Assembly (NCBI GenBank): GCA_902470805.1
Contig: CABRHX010000015.1
Location: forward strand, 1 to 53,495
Origin: an uncultured Collinsella sp.
Lineage (GTDB): Bacteria > Actinomycetota > Coriobacteriia > Coriobacteriales > Coriobacteriaceae
Length of the DNA stretch: 53,495 nt
Direction of reading: 5' to 3'
Within the stretch, counting starts at the first letter, position 1; each line of letters starts with the position of its first letter. The notes beneath the pieces were generated by a model. The model did not search any database. It had not been told where the DNA came from and saw only the letters and a list, made by a program, of their open reading frames with translations. Below are positions 8,420 through 15,486 of this stretch, one piece after another. The position numbers and the translations under genes are program-made.

Positions 8420-9640
8420 CTAGTTCTCGTCCTCAAACATACCACCTGCAACAACTTCGTACATATGCTCGAGCTCCAGGCGGTCCATTAAAAGAGGAAC
8501 GGGGTACAGGGGATTGGCCTCGGCATCGGCATGGGCCGCCATTTGCGGAATATCGGAGCGACGAATGCCCGAGACATATTTGGGGATTCCCAAGGCCTCG
8601 TTCATGCGGTCGACCCAATCGATAAAGGCTTCGGCCGCAAGACTGTCCTGCGCGGTAGCCGGCGCAATGCCCGCCATGCGAGCAAGATCGGCGAGCTTAG
8701 GAGCAGCAGTTTCGCCATAGGCGCGAAGCATATGCGGCAGGATGATGGCGTTGGCCAAACCGTGCGGAATTCCGTATCGGCCGCCCAGACTGTGCGCGAT
8801 GGCATGAACATATCCGACATAGGAGCGGGTAAACGCAACGCCCGCCTCATACGCCGCCGAAAGCATATTACGGCGCGCACGCATGTCGTCGCCATGCTCA
8901 TAGGCCTCGAGCAAATTGTCGCGGATGAGCTGGACCGCCTGACGCGCCATCTTGCGCGTGTAGGGCGTGGTGCTACGGCCGATAAAGGCCTCGACAGCAT
9001 GCGTCAGGGCGTCCATGCCCGTCTGCCCCGTAATGGAGGCAGGCAACCCGCGCGTAAACTCGGGGTCGTGCACCGCAAAACGCGGGATGAGCACAAAGTC
9101 GTTAATGGGGTATTTATAGTGCGTCTCGTCATCGGTAATTACCGCCGCGAGCGTGACTTCGCTTCCCGTACCGGCGGTAGTGGGAACCGCAATAAGCAGC
9201 GGCAGGAGACGGTGGACACGCAACAGGCCACGCATCTTGTTGATGGGCTTGTTTGGCTGCGCAATGCGCGCCCCCACACCCTTGGCGCAGTCCATGGCTG
9301 ATCCTCCGCCAAAGCCGATAATGGCCTGGCAGGCGCTCTCTCGATACAGCGCCGCCGCTTCCTCCACGTTTGAGACCGTGGGGTTCGCACGCGTTTCGGC
9401 ATAGACCGTAACGCCAATCCCCTGAGCCGTAAGCGCACGCTCGAGCGATGCCGTGAGCCCCAAACGTGCAATACCAGGGTCTGTCACGATAAGGACCTTC
9501 TGGATCGAGCGCTTTTGAAGCACCGCGGGCACATCCTCGGCATGCTCCAAAATGTGCGGCTCGGTATAGGGCAGGATCGGCAACGCAATGCGAAAAACCG
9601 TCTGATATGTTCGGCACCAGGCACGACGGGCTAGATGCAT
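8420..9640 (-). CDS. Iron-containing alcohol dehydrogenase
   Basis: A 406-aa group III alcohol dehydrogenase. NAD-binding GFGGGSAMDCAKG (about residues 109-121) and PTTAGTGSEVT are present. Metal-binding residues lie in GMDALTHAVEAF and in the HAIAHSLGGRYGIPHG segment. The family interconverts alcohols and aldehydes with Fe2+ or Zn2+. GGAG sits 8 bases before the ATG. The first ~20 residues (with Trp, Arg and Cys) are longer than usual, so a later start is possible. It heads a two-gene unit with the aldehyde dehydrogenase. A TGTTGA/TCAACA dyad lies just upstream. Confidence 0.9.
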   Translation of the reverse strand: MHLARRAWCRTYQTVFRIALPILPYTEPHILEHAEDVPAVLQKRSIQKVLIVTDPGIARLGLTASLERALTAQGIGVTVYAETRANPTVSNVEEAAALYRESACQAIIGFGGGSAMDCAKGVGARIAQPNKPINKMRGLLRVHRLLPLLIAVPTTAGTGSEVTLAAVITDDETHYKYPINDFVLIPRFAVHDPEFTRGLPASITGQTGMDALTHAVEAFIGRSTTPYTRKMARQAVQLIRDNLLEAYEHGDDMRARRNMLSAAYEAGVAFTRSYVGYVHAIAHSLGGRYGIPHGLANAIILPHMLRAYGETAAPKLADLARMAGIAPATAQDSLAAEAFIDWVDRMNEALGIPKYVSGIRRSDIPQMAAHADAEANPLYPVPLLMDRLELEHMYEVVAGGMFEDEN

Positions 9641-9658
9641 AAAGGAAACTCCTATATT

Positions 9659-9674
9659 TGTTGATAGGTCAACA
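9659..9674. promoter_or_regulatory. Possible operator before the alcohol dehydrogenase gene
   Basis: TGTTGA-TAGG-TCAACA is a perfect 6-bp dyad 18 bases upstream of the dehydrogenase ATG, where a repressor could block initiation. A half-similar TGTTGATTGATTAACG occurs further up (about 9724-9739, minus strand). The regulator is unknown. Confidence 0.4.
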
Positions 9675-9784
9675 TTTGCTCGACCGATTGTACTCAGCGG
9701 CGGTCAAAGACGGCTTGCCAATCGTTAATCAATCAACATCTTCATATCTCAAAATTGTTTTATTAAAAATCATTCCTAATAGGC

Positions 9785-9812
9785 TTCACATTTGGTTGCA
9801 TTTATGGATAAT
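9785..9812 (+). promoter_or_regulatory. Candidate promoter of the rubrerythrin gene
   Basis: TTCACA and GATAAT are separated by 16 bases in an AT-rich stretch that stands out from the GC-rich surroundings. The leader would be about 80 bases and contains a GTCCGG/CCGGAC hairpin (about 9832-9859). Confidence 0.5.
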
Positions 9813-9896
9813 AGAACTCGTCAAGACGCACGTCCGGAGAGGGCCCTTACGGGACCGGACGAGCGCACAATCGCCATCGATCGAAAGGATCGAATC

Positions 9897-10457
9897 ATGA
9901 AGTTTGTTTGCCCCGTTTGCGGTTATGTGGAAGAGTTCGACGGCGACCAGCTGCCCGAGGACTTCAAGTGCCCCCAGTGCGGCGTTCCCGGTTCTCGTTT
10001 CCTGAAGCAGGAGGAGGGCCAGCTCGAGTGGGCCGCCGAGCACGTCGTGGGCGTCGCCAAGATGGAAGGCGTCTCCGAGGACATCGTTGCCGACCTTCGC
10101 GCCAACTTTGAGGGCGAGTGCTCCGAGGTCGGTATGTACCTGGCCATGGCTCGCGTCGCTCATCGCGAGGGTTACCCCGAGATCGGCCTGTACTGGGAGA
10201 AGGCTGCCCACGAGGAGGCCGAGCACGCCGCTAAGTTCGCCGAGCTCCTGGGCGAGGTCGTGACCGACTCCACCAAGAAGAACCTCGAGATGCGCGTTGA
10301 GGCCGAGAACGGTGCCACCGCCGGCAAGACCGATCTTGCCAAGCGCGCCAAGGCCGCTGGCCTCGATGCCATCCACGATACCGTGCACGAGATGGCTCGC
10401 GACGAGGCCCGCCACGGCAAGGCTTTCGCCGGCCTGCTCAAGCGCTACTTTGGCTAA
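9897..10457 (+). CDS. Reverse rubrerythrin (rubredoxin-ferritin-like peroxidase)
   Basis: A 186-aa oxidative stress protein. The rubredoxin domain comes first (Cys5, Cys8, Cys25, Cys28 in two CPxCG knuckles), and the di-iron four-helix domain follows with EAEHAAKF and DEARHGKAF. This domain order defines reverse rubrerythrins, which reduce H2O2 and O2 to water in anaerobes using NADH through electron carriers. The ATG at 9897 has AAAGGAT 7 bases upstream. Codon use is strongly biased (GAG, AAG, GCC, CGC), suggesting high expression. It has its own promoter region and terminator. Confidence 0.93.
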   Translation: MKFVCPVCGYVEEFDGDQLPEDFKCPQCGVPGSRFLKQEEGQLEWAAEHVVGVAKMEGVSEDIVADLRANFEGECSEVGMYLAMARVAHREGYPEIGLYWEKAAHEEAEHAAKFAELLGEVVTDSTKKNLEMRVEAENGATAGKTDLAKRAKAAGLDAIHDTVHEMARDEARHGKAFAGLLKRYFG

Positions 10458-10490
10458 GCCAGCCGCCTGAGAGATAATCTTTAGCTCGAT

Positions 10491-10522
10491 AAGGCCCGGA
10501 CCGTATTGGTTCGGGCCTTTTT
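10491..10522 (+). terminator. Terminator after reverse rubrerythrin
   Basis: AAGGCCCG pairs with CGGGCCTT and is followed by TTT. It is 34 bases after the stop codon. Confidence 0.9.
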
Positions 10523-10587
10523 GCGTCTCGAGGGCTCGTTAACGCCCTGAAATAGGACCGCCTTAGGCATCGGCTTCTCGTCAAAAA

Positions 10588-10710
10588 CTAAGTGAGTAGA
10601 CTTTTTGGAACTTGCCGAGCACGCCATCCATATTGCTTTATAAAGCCGCAGGTAAATGACTTGTTTCAAAACGGCCTGGTCGCCAAAGTGCTAAAAGCCT
10701 ACTCACTTAG
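10588..10710. repeat. CTAAGTGAGTAG element, copy 1
   Basis: A 123-bp element with terminal inverted repeats (CTAAGTGAGTAGACTTTT left; complement at right with one change). It folds as one long imperfect hairpin with a central GCTTTATAAAGC palindrome. The terminus holds TAA, TGA and TAG in three different frames. Its right end overlaps the last codons of the nuclease-like gene (Leu-Ser-Glu-stop, 10699-10710). It is about 75-80% identical to copy 2. Confidence 0.85.
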
Positions 10711-11832
10711 AACCGCAGCCGTCCACGATCGAGCCATTTTGTGTCTAGCGGGCATCTTTCCGTCGATTACTCCCAATTTTGTCCAGTCAACGAATAGTTC
10801 AGACCGGAGTAATGCCTCAGCCCTTTGCTCATCTGAGCTTTTATCACGATATTCAGCATCGAGCATCCTGCATACGGTCTTAACGATCGCGCGGAATCTA
10901 CCCTCATCGGATATCTGTCTGTGTGTCAGGAGAAGTACATCGTAGCCCATGGCCTGAAGGGCCGTCATGCGGTCAGCGTCACGCAAGCCATCCCCTGCGC
11001 GTCCGTGCGAGGCCTTTCCCTGACATTCAATGGCCACCTGTCGCCTACCGTCCGGTGAAGAAAGAAGTAGGTCGATATATACACGGGACTTTCCCACAAT
11101 CGCTCGAGTACTTGTGTTTAGCATCACTTCAACATTAAGCTCTATGCCGCAAAAACCTTCGCCTCCCAGGGATCGCGGCAGTGCAAGTAGCAAATACGCC
11201 TCGACCTCAAAAGGCGACGCGGCACCCAATGGAACGAGTTGCGATACCGCCATAAATCTATTGCCGTAACGCATCCCACAAACATCTGAACAAAAACGGT
11301 CAAGGTCTCCGCCCAAAACCAAAGCGTCTCGACGCCATAAATTTGAGGCGGTGCCGTCCTCGGACGGGCAGCGCGCCCAACCGAACGTTGTCGAAATCGC
11401 ACCCGAATCAATTGCACGCGAAAGCTCCGTCTCAAGTAACGCCGGCAGGGCACACACCGCAAACAAGCCACACATCTCCGCCAATACCAAAAGAAGCTGA
11501 AGATCCGTCAGATGCCGTGACATGATGAATGCCGTCAGTAGAGGAGACGTAATCAAAAATCCATGCTCCGTTTCCAGCACGGATTCCCTGGGGAGCTCAC
11601 CAAGAAACAGCCGCTGCCTAATGCTGGCAGGACAAGTCCGTTTGTTTCTCGTCCGAACCAATGTATGCAACGGAAAACCGAGCGCGACCGCAGCCGTCGG
11701 GTTGCGGGCGAGATCATATCGCTGCCGGTCTTCTTCCGGTCGTGGAAGCGGCGGACACAAAGCGCGGACTTGAGGAGGCAAACGCCAGTACCTAAAAGCC
11801 GATATGTCACAAAGTAGATCCTTCATAGGCAC
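10699..11832 (-). CDS. DUF559/VSR-like nuclease-fold protein, repeat-flanked
   Basis: A 377-aa protein not assigned to a named gene. The C-terminal part (about residues 255-330) reads as a PD-(D/E)XK fold of the DUF559/very-short-patch type: VYIDLLL gives the Asp, VAIECQGKASH the Glu-x-Gln and His, then RDADRMTALQAMGYDVLLLT. The N-terminal two thirds (DISAFRYWRLPP, LFLGELPRESV) resemble AbiEi-like lineage-specific proteins, which is inferred. The start is GTG at 11832 or ATG at 11826; neither has a good ribosome site. The last codons lie inside a repeat. It may be a defence or mobile cargo gene. Confidence 0.7.
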   Translation of the reverse strand: MPMKDLLCDISAFRYWRLPPQVRALCPPLPRPEEDRQRYDLARNPTAAVALGFPLHTLVRTRNKRTCPASIRQRLFLGELPRESVLETEHGFLITSPLLTAFIMSRHLTDLQLLLVLAEMCGLFAVCALPALLETELSRAIDSGAISTTFGWARCPSEDGTASNLWRRDALVLGGDLDRFCSDVCGMRYGNRFMAVSQLVPLGAASPFEVEAYLLLALPRSLGGEGFCGIELNVEVMLNTSTRAIVGKSRVYIDLLLSSPDGRRQVAIECQGKASHGRAGDGLRDADRMTALQAMGYDVLLLTHRQISDEGRFRAIVKTVCRMLDAEYRDKSSDEQRAEALLRSELFVDWTKLGVIDGKMPARHKMARSWTAAVLSE

Positions 11833-12009
11833 AGGAGAACACGAATTTCAACCCAGTCAGTCACGCATTGGCGCGAACGCACCAAAAATGGCGCCGAACG
11901 GACTGCCAAGTTTTCAACAGCCCTCCCCAACTGGCCAAAAGCTTGTCGAGAGCTGGACGAAGCCCTGTTGAAAACCCCATTTTTTTCTCATGCAGAAGCT
12001 TTACGCGGC
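11833..12009. other. Leader of the nuclease-like gene with a long dyad
   Basis: TTTTCAACAG at 11911-11920 and its exact complement at 11965-11974 bracket 44 bases; a CCCCATTTTTTT run follows on the plus strand. On the minus strand this lies between pdxR and the nuclease-like gene, so it is either a leader structure or another small mobile repeat. No other gene is visible here. Confidence 0.5.
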
Positions 12010-12130
12010 AAGTGAGTAGACTTTTTTGAACATTCCGAGCAGGCCGGTCTTCCTGCTTTTCAAAACCGCAGGTAGATAGCTTGTTACAAAACTGCCTGGT
12101 CGCCAAAGTGCTAAAAGTCTACTCACTTAG
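12010..12130. repeat. CTAAGTGAGTAG element, copy 2
   Basis: A 121-bp element with inverted ends AAGTGAGTAGACTTTT and AAAAGTCTACTCACTTAG. The central CCTGCTTTT/AAAACCGCAGG hairpin differs in sequence from copy 1 but keeps the pairing. The right end contains the final codons and stop of pdxR (Leu-Ser-Glu-stop, 12119-12130). It is in the same orientation as copy 1, so together they frame the nuclease-like gene. Confidence 0.85.
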
Positions 12131-13558
12131 ATTGCAGAGTGCCCCCATTAGCTGCAATTCCAAGGTAGTTAGTACTTTTGGACTCAGATCGTCATACTGA
12201 ACAAGAATTTGAGTTGAGCTTTCAGGGACAAATGCGCCATCGGCACACCAATAACAGTCACTGATATCGACAAAAGGGATACTCGAGCGCGTGAGGGCCC
12301 GCACAAAAGAGCTTCCGCCCGCTCCGCGCTCCGCAACCACGGTGCAGTAAAGGCCCGCGTCTGCATGTTCGATCGAGACCTCCCCTGCCGGAAACGCTTT
12401 CCGTACAAGCGCCGCTAGGCCATCACGCGCCTCGCGAGCACGAACGCGCACGCGGTTCACATGTCGCTCGTAATCACCCGATTCCAGCAAACGCGCCAAG
12501 GCGACCTGATCGACAGAACTTACCGACGAGGCGTAAAAACCAAGGTCGCGCCTAAACCGCTCCATCAGCTCGTCGGGCAGCACCATGTACGCTAGGCGCA
12601 ACGCCGATGACAGGCTCTTCGAAAACGTATTGGTGTAGATAACCGACTGGGCGGCATCGATCGACGCGAGCGCGGGAATCGGCTTGCCGGCAAGGCGAAA
12701 CTCACAATCAAAGTCATCTTCGATGAGATACCGACCTGGTCGCTCGGCGGCCCAGCTGAGCAGCGCGTAGCGACGCGCTATGCTCGTCACAAGGCCGGTC
12801 GGATACTGATGGGACGGCATCAGGTGAAGGACATCGGCCCCAGTTTTCTGCAGAGCGCCCAAGTCCACGCCCTCATCATCCAACGGGATATGTCGAACTT
12901 TGCAGCCCATAGCCTGATAGATGCGCGTCAGGCGCAAATAGCCCGGGTCCTCAACGGCATACACCTTGTCCGCGCCAAGCAACTGAACCAACATGGTATC
13001 GAGCAGCTGAGCGCCCGCACCGATAACGATGTTGTCGGGGTCGACATTCATGCCCCTTGTCCCGCGCAGATGGTGAGCAATTGCGCGTCGTAGCCGAGCG
13101 GTGCCCTGCGCCGGCGCGGTCGAAAAGATTTCTCGTTCGTCTTCGGATGCCAGCGTCGCCCGTAGCGCGCTTTGCCAAAGCCGCGCCGCCTCCAACGCGG
13201 AAGGAGAAAGTGCATCGAATCGCTCGGCCTGTCCATCGGCATCATGCGCGCTGGGGTCCACAGAGGCAGCATCGCGATCGATATCCCCCGTAACCAAAGG
13301 CAAAACCGGTGCATCCGGAAGCTCACAAGCGTAGTAGCCACGCCGCGGCATTGAGCAGATATAGCCCTCGGCAAGTAACTGGCTATATGCATTCTCGATG
13401 GTAATGACACTGATACCCAGATGACTGGCAAAGGCGCGCTTAGACGGAAGATGCTCCCCCGCCGCAATGCGTCCAGCTACGATATCATCTCGAATTTGCT
13501 GGTAAACATACTCATAGAGCGATGCTTCGCCGCGTTTTTCCAAATTGTAGTCAAGCAT
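12119..13558 (-). CDS. pdxR: MocR/GntR-type regulator of vitamin B6 synthesis (PdxR)
   Basis: A 479-aa regulator with an N-terminal GntR winged helix (YEYVYQQIRDDIVAGRIAAGEHLPSKRAFA, then VITIENAYSQLLAEGY) and a C-terminal fold type I aminotransferase domain. That domain holds the PLP lysine region TNTFSKSLSSALRLAY. PdxR proteins sense PLP with the aminotransferase domain and control pdxST. The gene is divergent from pdxS, which fits. I chose ATG at 13558; a TTG at 13591 would add 11 residues. The last three codons and stop come from a repeat element, so the native C-terminus may have been altered. Confidence 0.88.
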   Translation of the reverse strand: MLDYNLEKRGEASLYEYVYQQIRDDIVAGRIAAGEHLPSKRAFASHLGISVITIENAYSQLLAEGYICSMPRRGYYACELPDAPVLPLVTGDIDRDAASVDPSAHDADGQAERFDALSPSALEAARLWQSALRATLASEDEREIFSTAPAQGTARLRRAIAHHLRGTRGMNVDPDNIVIGAGAQLLDTMLVQLLGADKVYAVEDPGYLRLTRIYQAMGCKVRHIPLDDEGVDLGALQKTGADVLHLMPSHQYPTGLVTSIARRYALLSWAAERPGRYLIEDDFDCEFRLAGKPIPALASIDAAQSVIYTNTFSKSLSSALRLAYMVLPDELMERFRRDLGFYASSVSSVDQVALARLLESGDYERHVNRVRVRAREARDGLAALVRKAFPAGEVSIEHADAGLYCTVVAERGAGGSSFVRALTRSSIPFVDISDCYWCADGAFVPESSTQILVQYDDLSPKVLTTLELQLMGALCNLSE

Positions 13559-13569
13559 GAGCCTATCAC

Positions 13570-13638
13570 CTGACCTTATTAAGTCATTCAATCTGGTATT
13601 AGTCTGACCTTGTAATTATCTCGAAAACTGAGTATTTC
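13570..13638. promoter_or_regulatory. pdxR-pdxS control region with direct repeats
   Basis: CTGACCTT occurs at 13570-13577 and again at 13604-13611, 34 bp apart (about three helical turns) in the same orientation. Spaced direct repeats are the usual MocR/PdxR binding pattern. The second copy overlaps a candidate pdxS -35 (TTGTAA, 13610-13615), which has TATTTC 17 bases later. Confidence 0.6.
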
Positions 13639-13703
13639 GCCATACCTAGCTCCCCGATAGGATGTTCCGTCAAGCAATGCACATGCCAACCAAGGGAGCA
13701 ACC

Positions 13704-14594
13704 ATGGCAGAACAGACCAGCAAGGCCGATCGCGTCAAACTTAACCGCGAGCTCGCGCAGATGCTCAAGGGCGGCGTCATCATGGACGTCACCACGCCCG
13801 AGCAGGCACGCATCGCCGAGGAAGCAGGCGCCTGCGCCGTCATGGCACTCGAGCGCATCCCGGCCGACATCCGTGCCGCAGGCGGCGTCTCGCGCATGAG
13901 CGACCCCAAGATGATCAAGGGCATCCAGGAGGCAGTCTCCGTCCCCGTCATGGCCAAGTGCCGTATCGGTCACATTGTCGAGGCGCAGGTCCTGCAGGCC
14001 ATCGATATCGACTACATCGATGAGTCCGAGGTTCTCTCCCCCGCCGACGATGTCTACCACATCGACAAGACCCAGTTTGACGTGCCGTTTGTCTGCGGCG
14101 CCCGCGATCTTGGCGAGGCGCTGCGCCGTGTTGCCGAGGGCGCCACGATGATTCGCACCAAGGGCGAGCCGGGTACGGGCGACGTCGTTCAGGCCGTGCG
14201 TCACATGCGCAAGATCCAAAAGCAGATTCGCGACGTTGTTGCCCTGCGTGACGACGAGCTCTTCGAGGCAGCCAAGCAACTGCAGGTTCCGGTCGAGCTG
14301 GTGCGTGAGGTCCATGCCACGGGTAAGCTTCCCGTCGTGAACTTTGCCGCCGGCGGCGTAGCGACCCCCGCCGACGCCGCGCTGATGATGCAGCTGGGCG
14401 CCGAAGGCGTCTTTGTGGGCTCGGGCATCTTTAAGAGCGGCGACCCGGCCAAGTGCGCCGCCGCCATCGTCAAGGCCGTGGCCAACTTCACCGATGCCAA
14501 GCTCATTGCCGAGCTTTCGGAGGACCTGGGCGAGGCCATGGTCGGCATCAACGCCGACGAGATCGAGATCATCATGGAGGAGCGCGGGCGCTAG
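13704..14594 (+). CDS. pdxS: Pyridoxal 5'-phosphate synthase lyase subunit PdxS
   Basis: A 296-aa TIM-barrel synthase that joins ribose 5-phosphate, glyceraldehyde 3-phosphate and PdxT-supplied ammonia to make PLP. Lys85 (VPVMAKCRIGH) and Lys154 (RTKGEPGTG) are the two imine-forming lysines; Asp28 (IMDV) is also conserved. Length is standard. The ATG at 13704 has AAGGGAG 6 bases upstream. pdxT follows after 20 bases, and the two proteins form a 12+12 complex. Control by the divergent PdxR regulator is expected. Confidence 0.97.
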   Translation: MAEQTSKADRVKLNRELAQMLKGGVIMDVTTPEQARIAEEAGACAVMALERIPADIRAAGGVSRMSDPKMIKGIQEAVSVPVMAKCRIGHIVEAQVLQAIDIDYIDESEVLSPADDVYHIDKTQFDVPFVCGARDLGEALRRVAEGATMIRTKGEPGTGDVVQAVRHMRKIQKQIRDVVALRDDELFEAAKQLQVPVELVREVHATGKLPVVNFAAGGVATPADAALMMQLGAEGVFVGSGIFKSGDPAKCAAAIVKAVANFTDAKLIAELSEDLGEAMVGINADEIEIIMEERGR

Positions 14595-14614
14595 TCCAGC
14601 AGAAAGGATCGCAC

Positions 14615-15202
14615 ATGAGCGATTACGCAGACCAAACGGTCGCCGTGCTGGCGGTCCAAGGTGCTTTTGCCGAGCACGAGGCGAGGCTGTCCGAGCTGGG
14701 CGCACACTGTATTGAGCTGAGGCAGGCGGCTGATTTAAAGCAGGACTTTGACCGTCTGGTACTTCCCGGCGGCGAGTCTACCGTTCAAGGGAAGCTGCTT
14801 GATGAGTTGGGCATGCTCGAGGAGCTTCGTGCCCGTATCGCTGAAGGCATGCCCGTCCTGGGCACCTGCGCCGGCCTGATTCTACTGGCTCACGACCTTG
14901 CCTCCCACGACGATAAGGGGACGCCGCGCCTGGCAACCATGGATGTACTTGTCGAGCGCAATGCCTACGGCAGGCAGCTCGGCAGTTTTCGCACCAAGGG
15001 ACAGGTGGCCGGCATCGACGGTGAAGTGCCGTTAACGTTTATTCGCGCGCCCCGCATCGTCAAGGTCCACGGCGACGCCAAGGCCTTGGCCGAAGTCGAC
15101 GGGCGCATCGTCGCCGCCCGCCAGGGCAACCAGCTCGGCGTAACCTTCCACCCCGAACTCGACGAAGACACCCGCCTCCACGAACTGTTCCTACAAATGT
15201 AG
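14615..15202 (+). CDS. pdxT: Pyridoxal 5'-phosphate synthase glutaminase subunit PdxT
   Basis: A 195-aa class I glutaminase that releases ammonia from glutamine for PdxS. The catalytic triad is visible: Cys85 in GTCAG, His179 and Glu181 in FHPE. LPGGES (50-55) forms the oxyanion region. AGAAAGGATC precedes the ATG at 14615. Second gene of the pdxST operon, followed by a strong terminator. Confidence 0.97.
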   Translation: MSDYADQTVAVLAVQGAFAEHEARLSELGAHCIELRQAADLKQDFDRLVLPGGESTVQGKLLDELGMLEELRARIAEGMPVLGTCAGLILLAHDLASHDDKGTPRLATMDVLVERNAYGRQLGSFRTKGQVAGIDGEVPLTFIRAPRIVKVHGDAKALAEVDGRIVAARQGNQLGVTFHPELDEDTRLHELFLQM

Positions 15203-15225
15203 GCATCGACATCAACAAACGAAAC

Positions 15226-15296
15226 GAGAGTGGATAATCTTCCACTTAGAGCTTGAATGCAGGCTCAAACCGGGAGATTATCCACTCTCATTTTTT
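15226..15296 (+). terminator. Long-stem terminator after pdxT
   Basis: GAGAGTGGATAATCT (15226-15240) pairs perfectly with its complement at 15275-15289. Six T residues follow. The loop is 34 bases and itself contains GAGCTTGAATGCAGGCTC. Confidence 0.9.
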
Positions 15297-15345
15297 GATG
15301 CAAATGATCCCTTGGGGATGCCGATGTTTTGGTACCGACAGCGAG

Positions 15346-15443
15346 CGCCTACCAGAGCGAACAAATTGACATGAAAAGAGGACGGCATAGACCTTCTGGT
15401 CATGCCGTCCTCTTTGAATGACAAGTTGTCGCTCTGGTGGGCG
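15346..15443. repeat. Nested double hairpin in the intergenic region
   Basis: The outer arms are 26-27 bp (15346-15372 and 15418-15443) with CGCC, ACCAGAGCGA and TGACAT pairing and few mismatches. Inside lies a second hairpin (15375-15393 with 15398-15415, AAAGAGGACGGCAT core) ending in TTT on both strands. The inner part could terminate transcription both ways; the outer arms look like a small inserted inverted-repeat element. Confidence 0.7.
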
Positions 15444-15457
15444 CGCAGCGTCAACTA

Positions 15458-15484
15458 GTTACGCGGTTCGTAGAACCGCGTAAC
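15458..15484. terminator. Perfect palindrome after the RGG-protein gene
   Basis: GTTACGCGGTTC and GAACCGCGTAAC form a perfect 12-bp stem with a GTA loop, 3 bases downstream of the RGG gene stop on the minus strand. There is no T run, so it may work as an RNA 3'-end stabiliser rather than a classical terminator. Confidence 0.6.
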
Positions 15485-15486
15485 CC

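Noticed and set aside
11861..12106. An 81-codon minus-strand frame through repeat copy 2
   Set aside because: It is mostly repeat and dyad sequence with no ribosome site.
10588..12130. Integron gene cassettes with attC sites
   Set aside because: The repeats are at gene 3' ends and fold as hairpins, but the conserved attC core sites (GTTRRRY and its partner) are absent, no integrase is visible, and pdxR is a fixed chromosomal gene.
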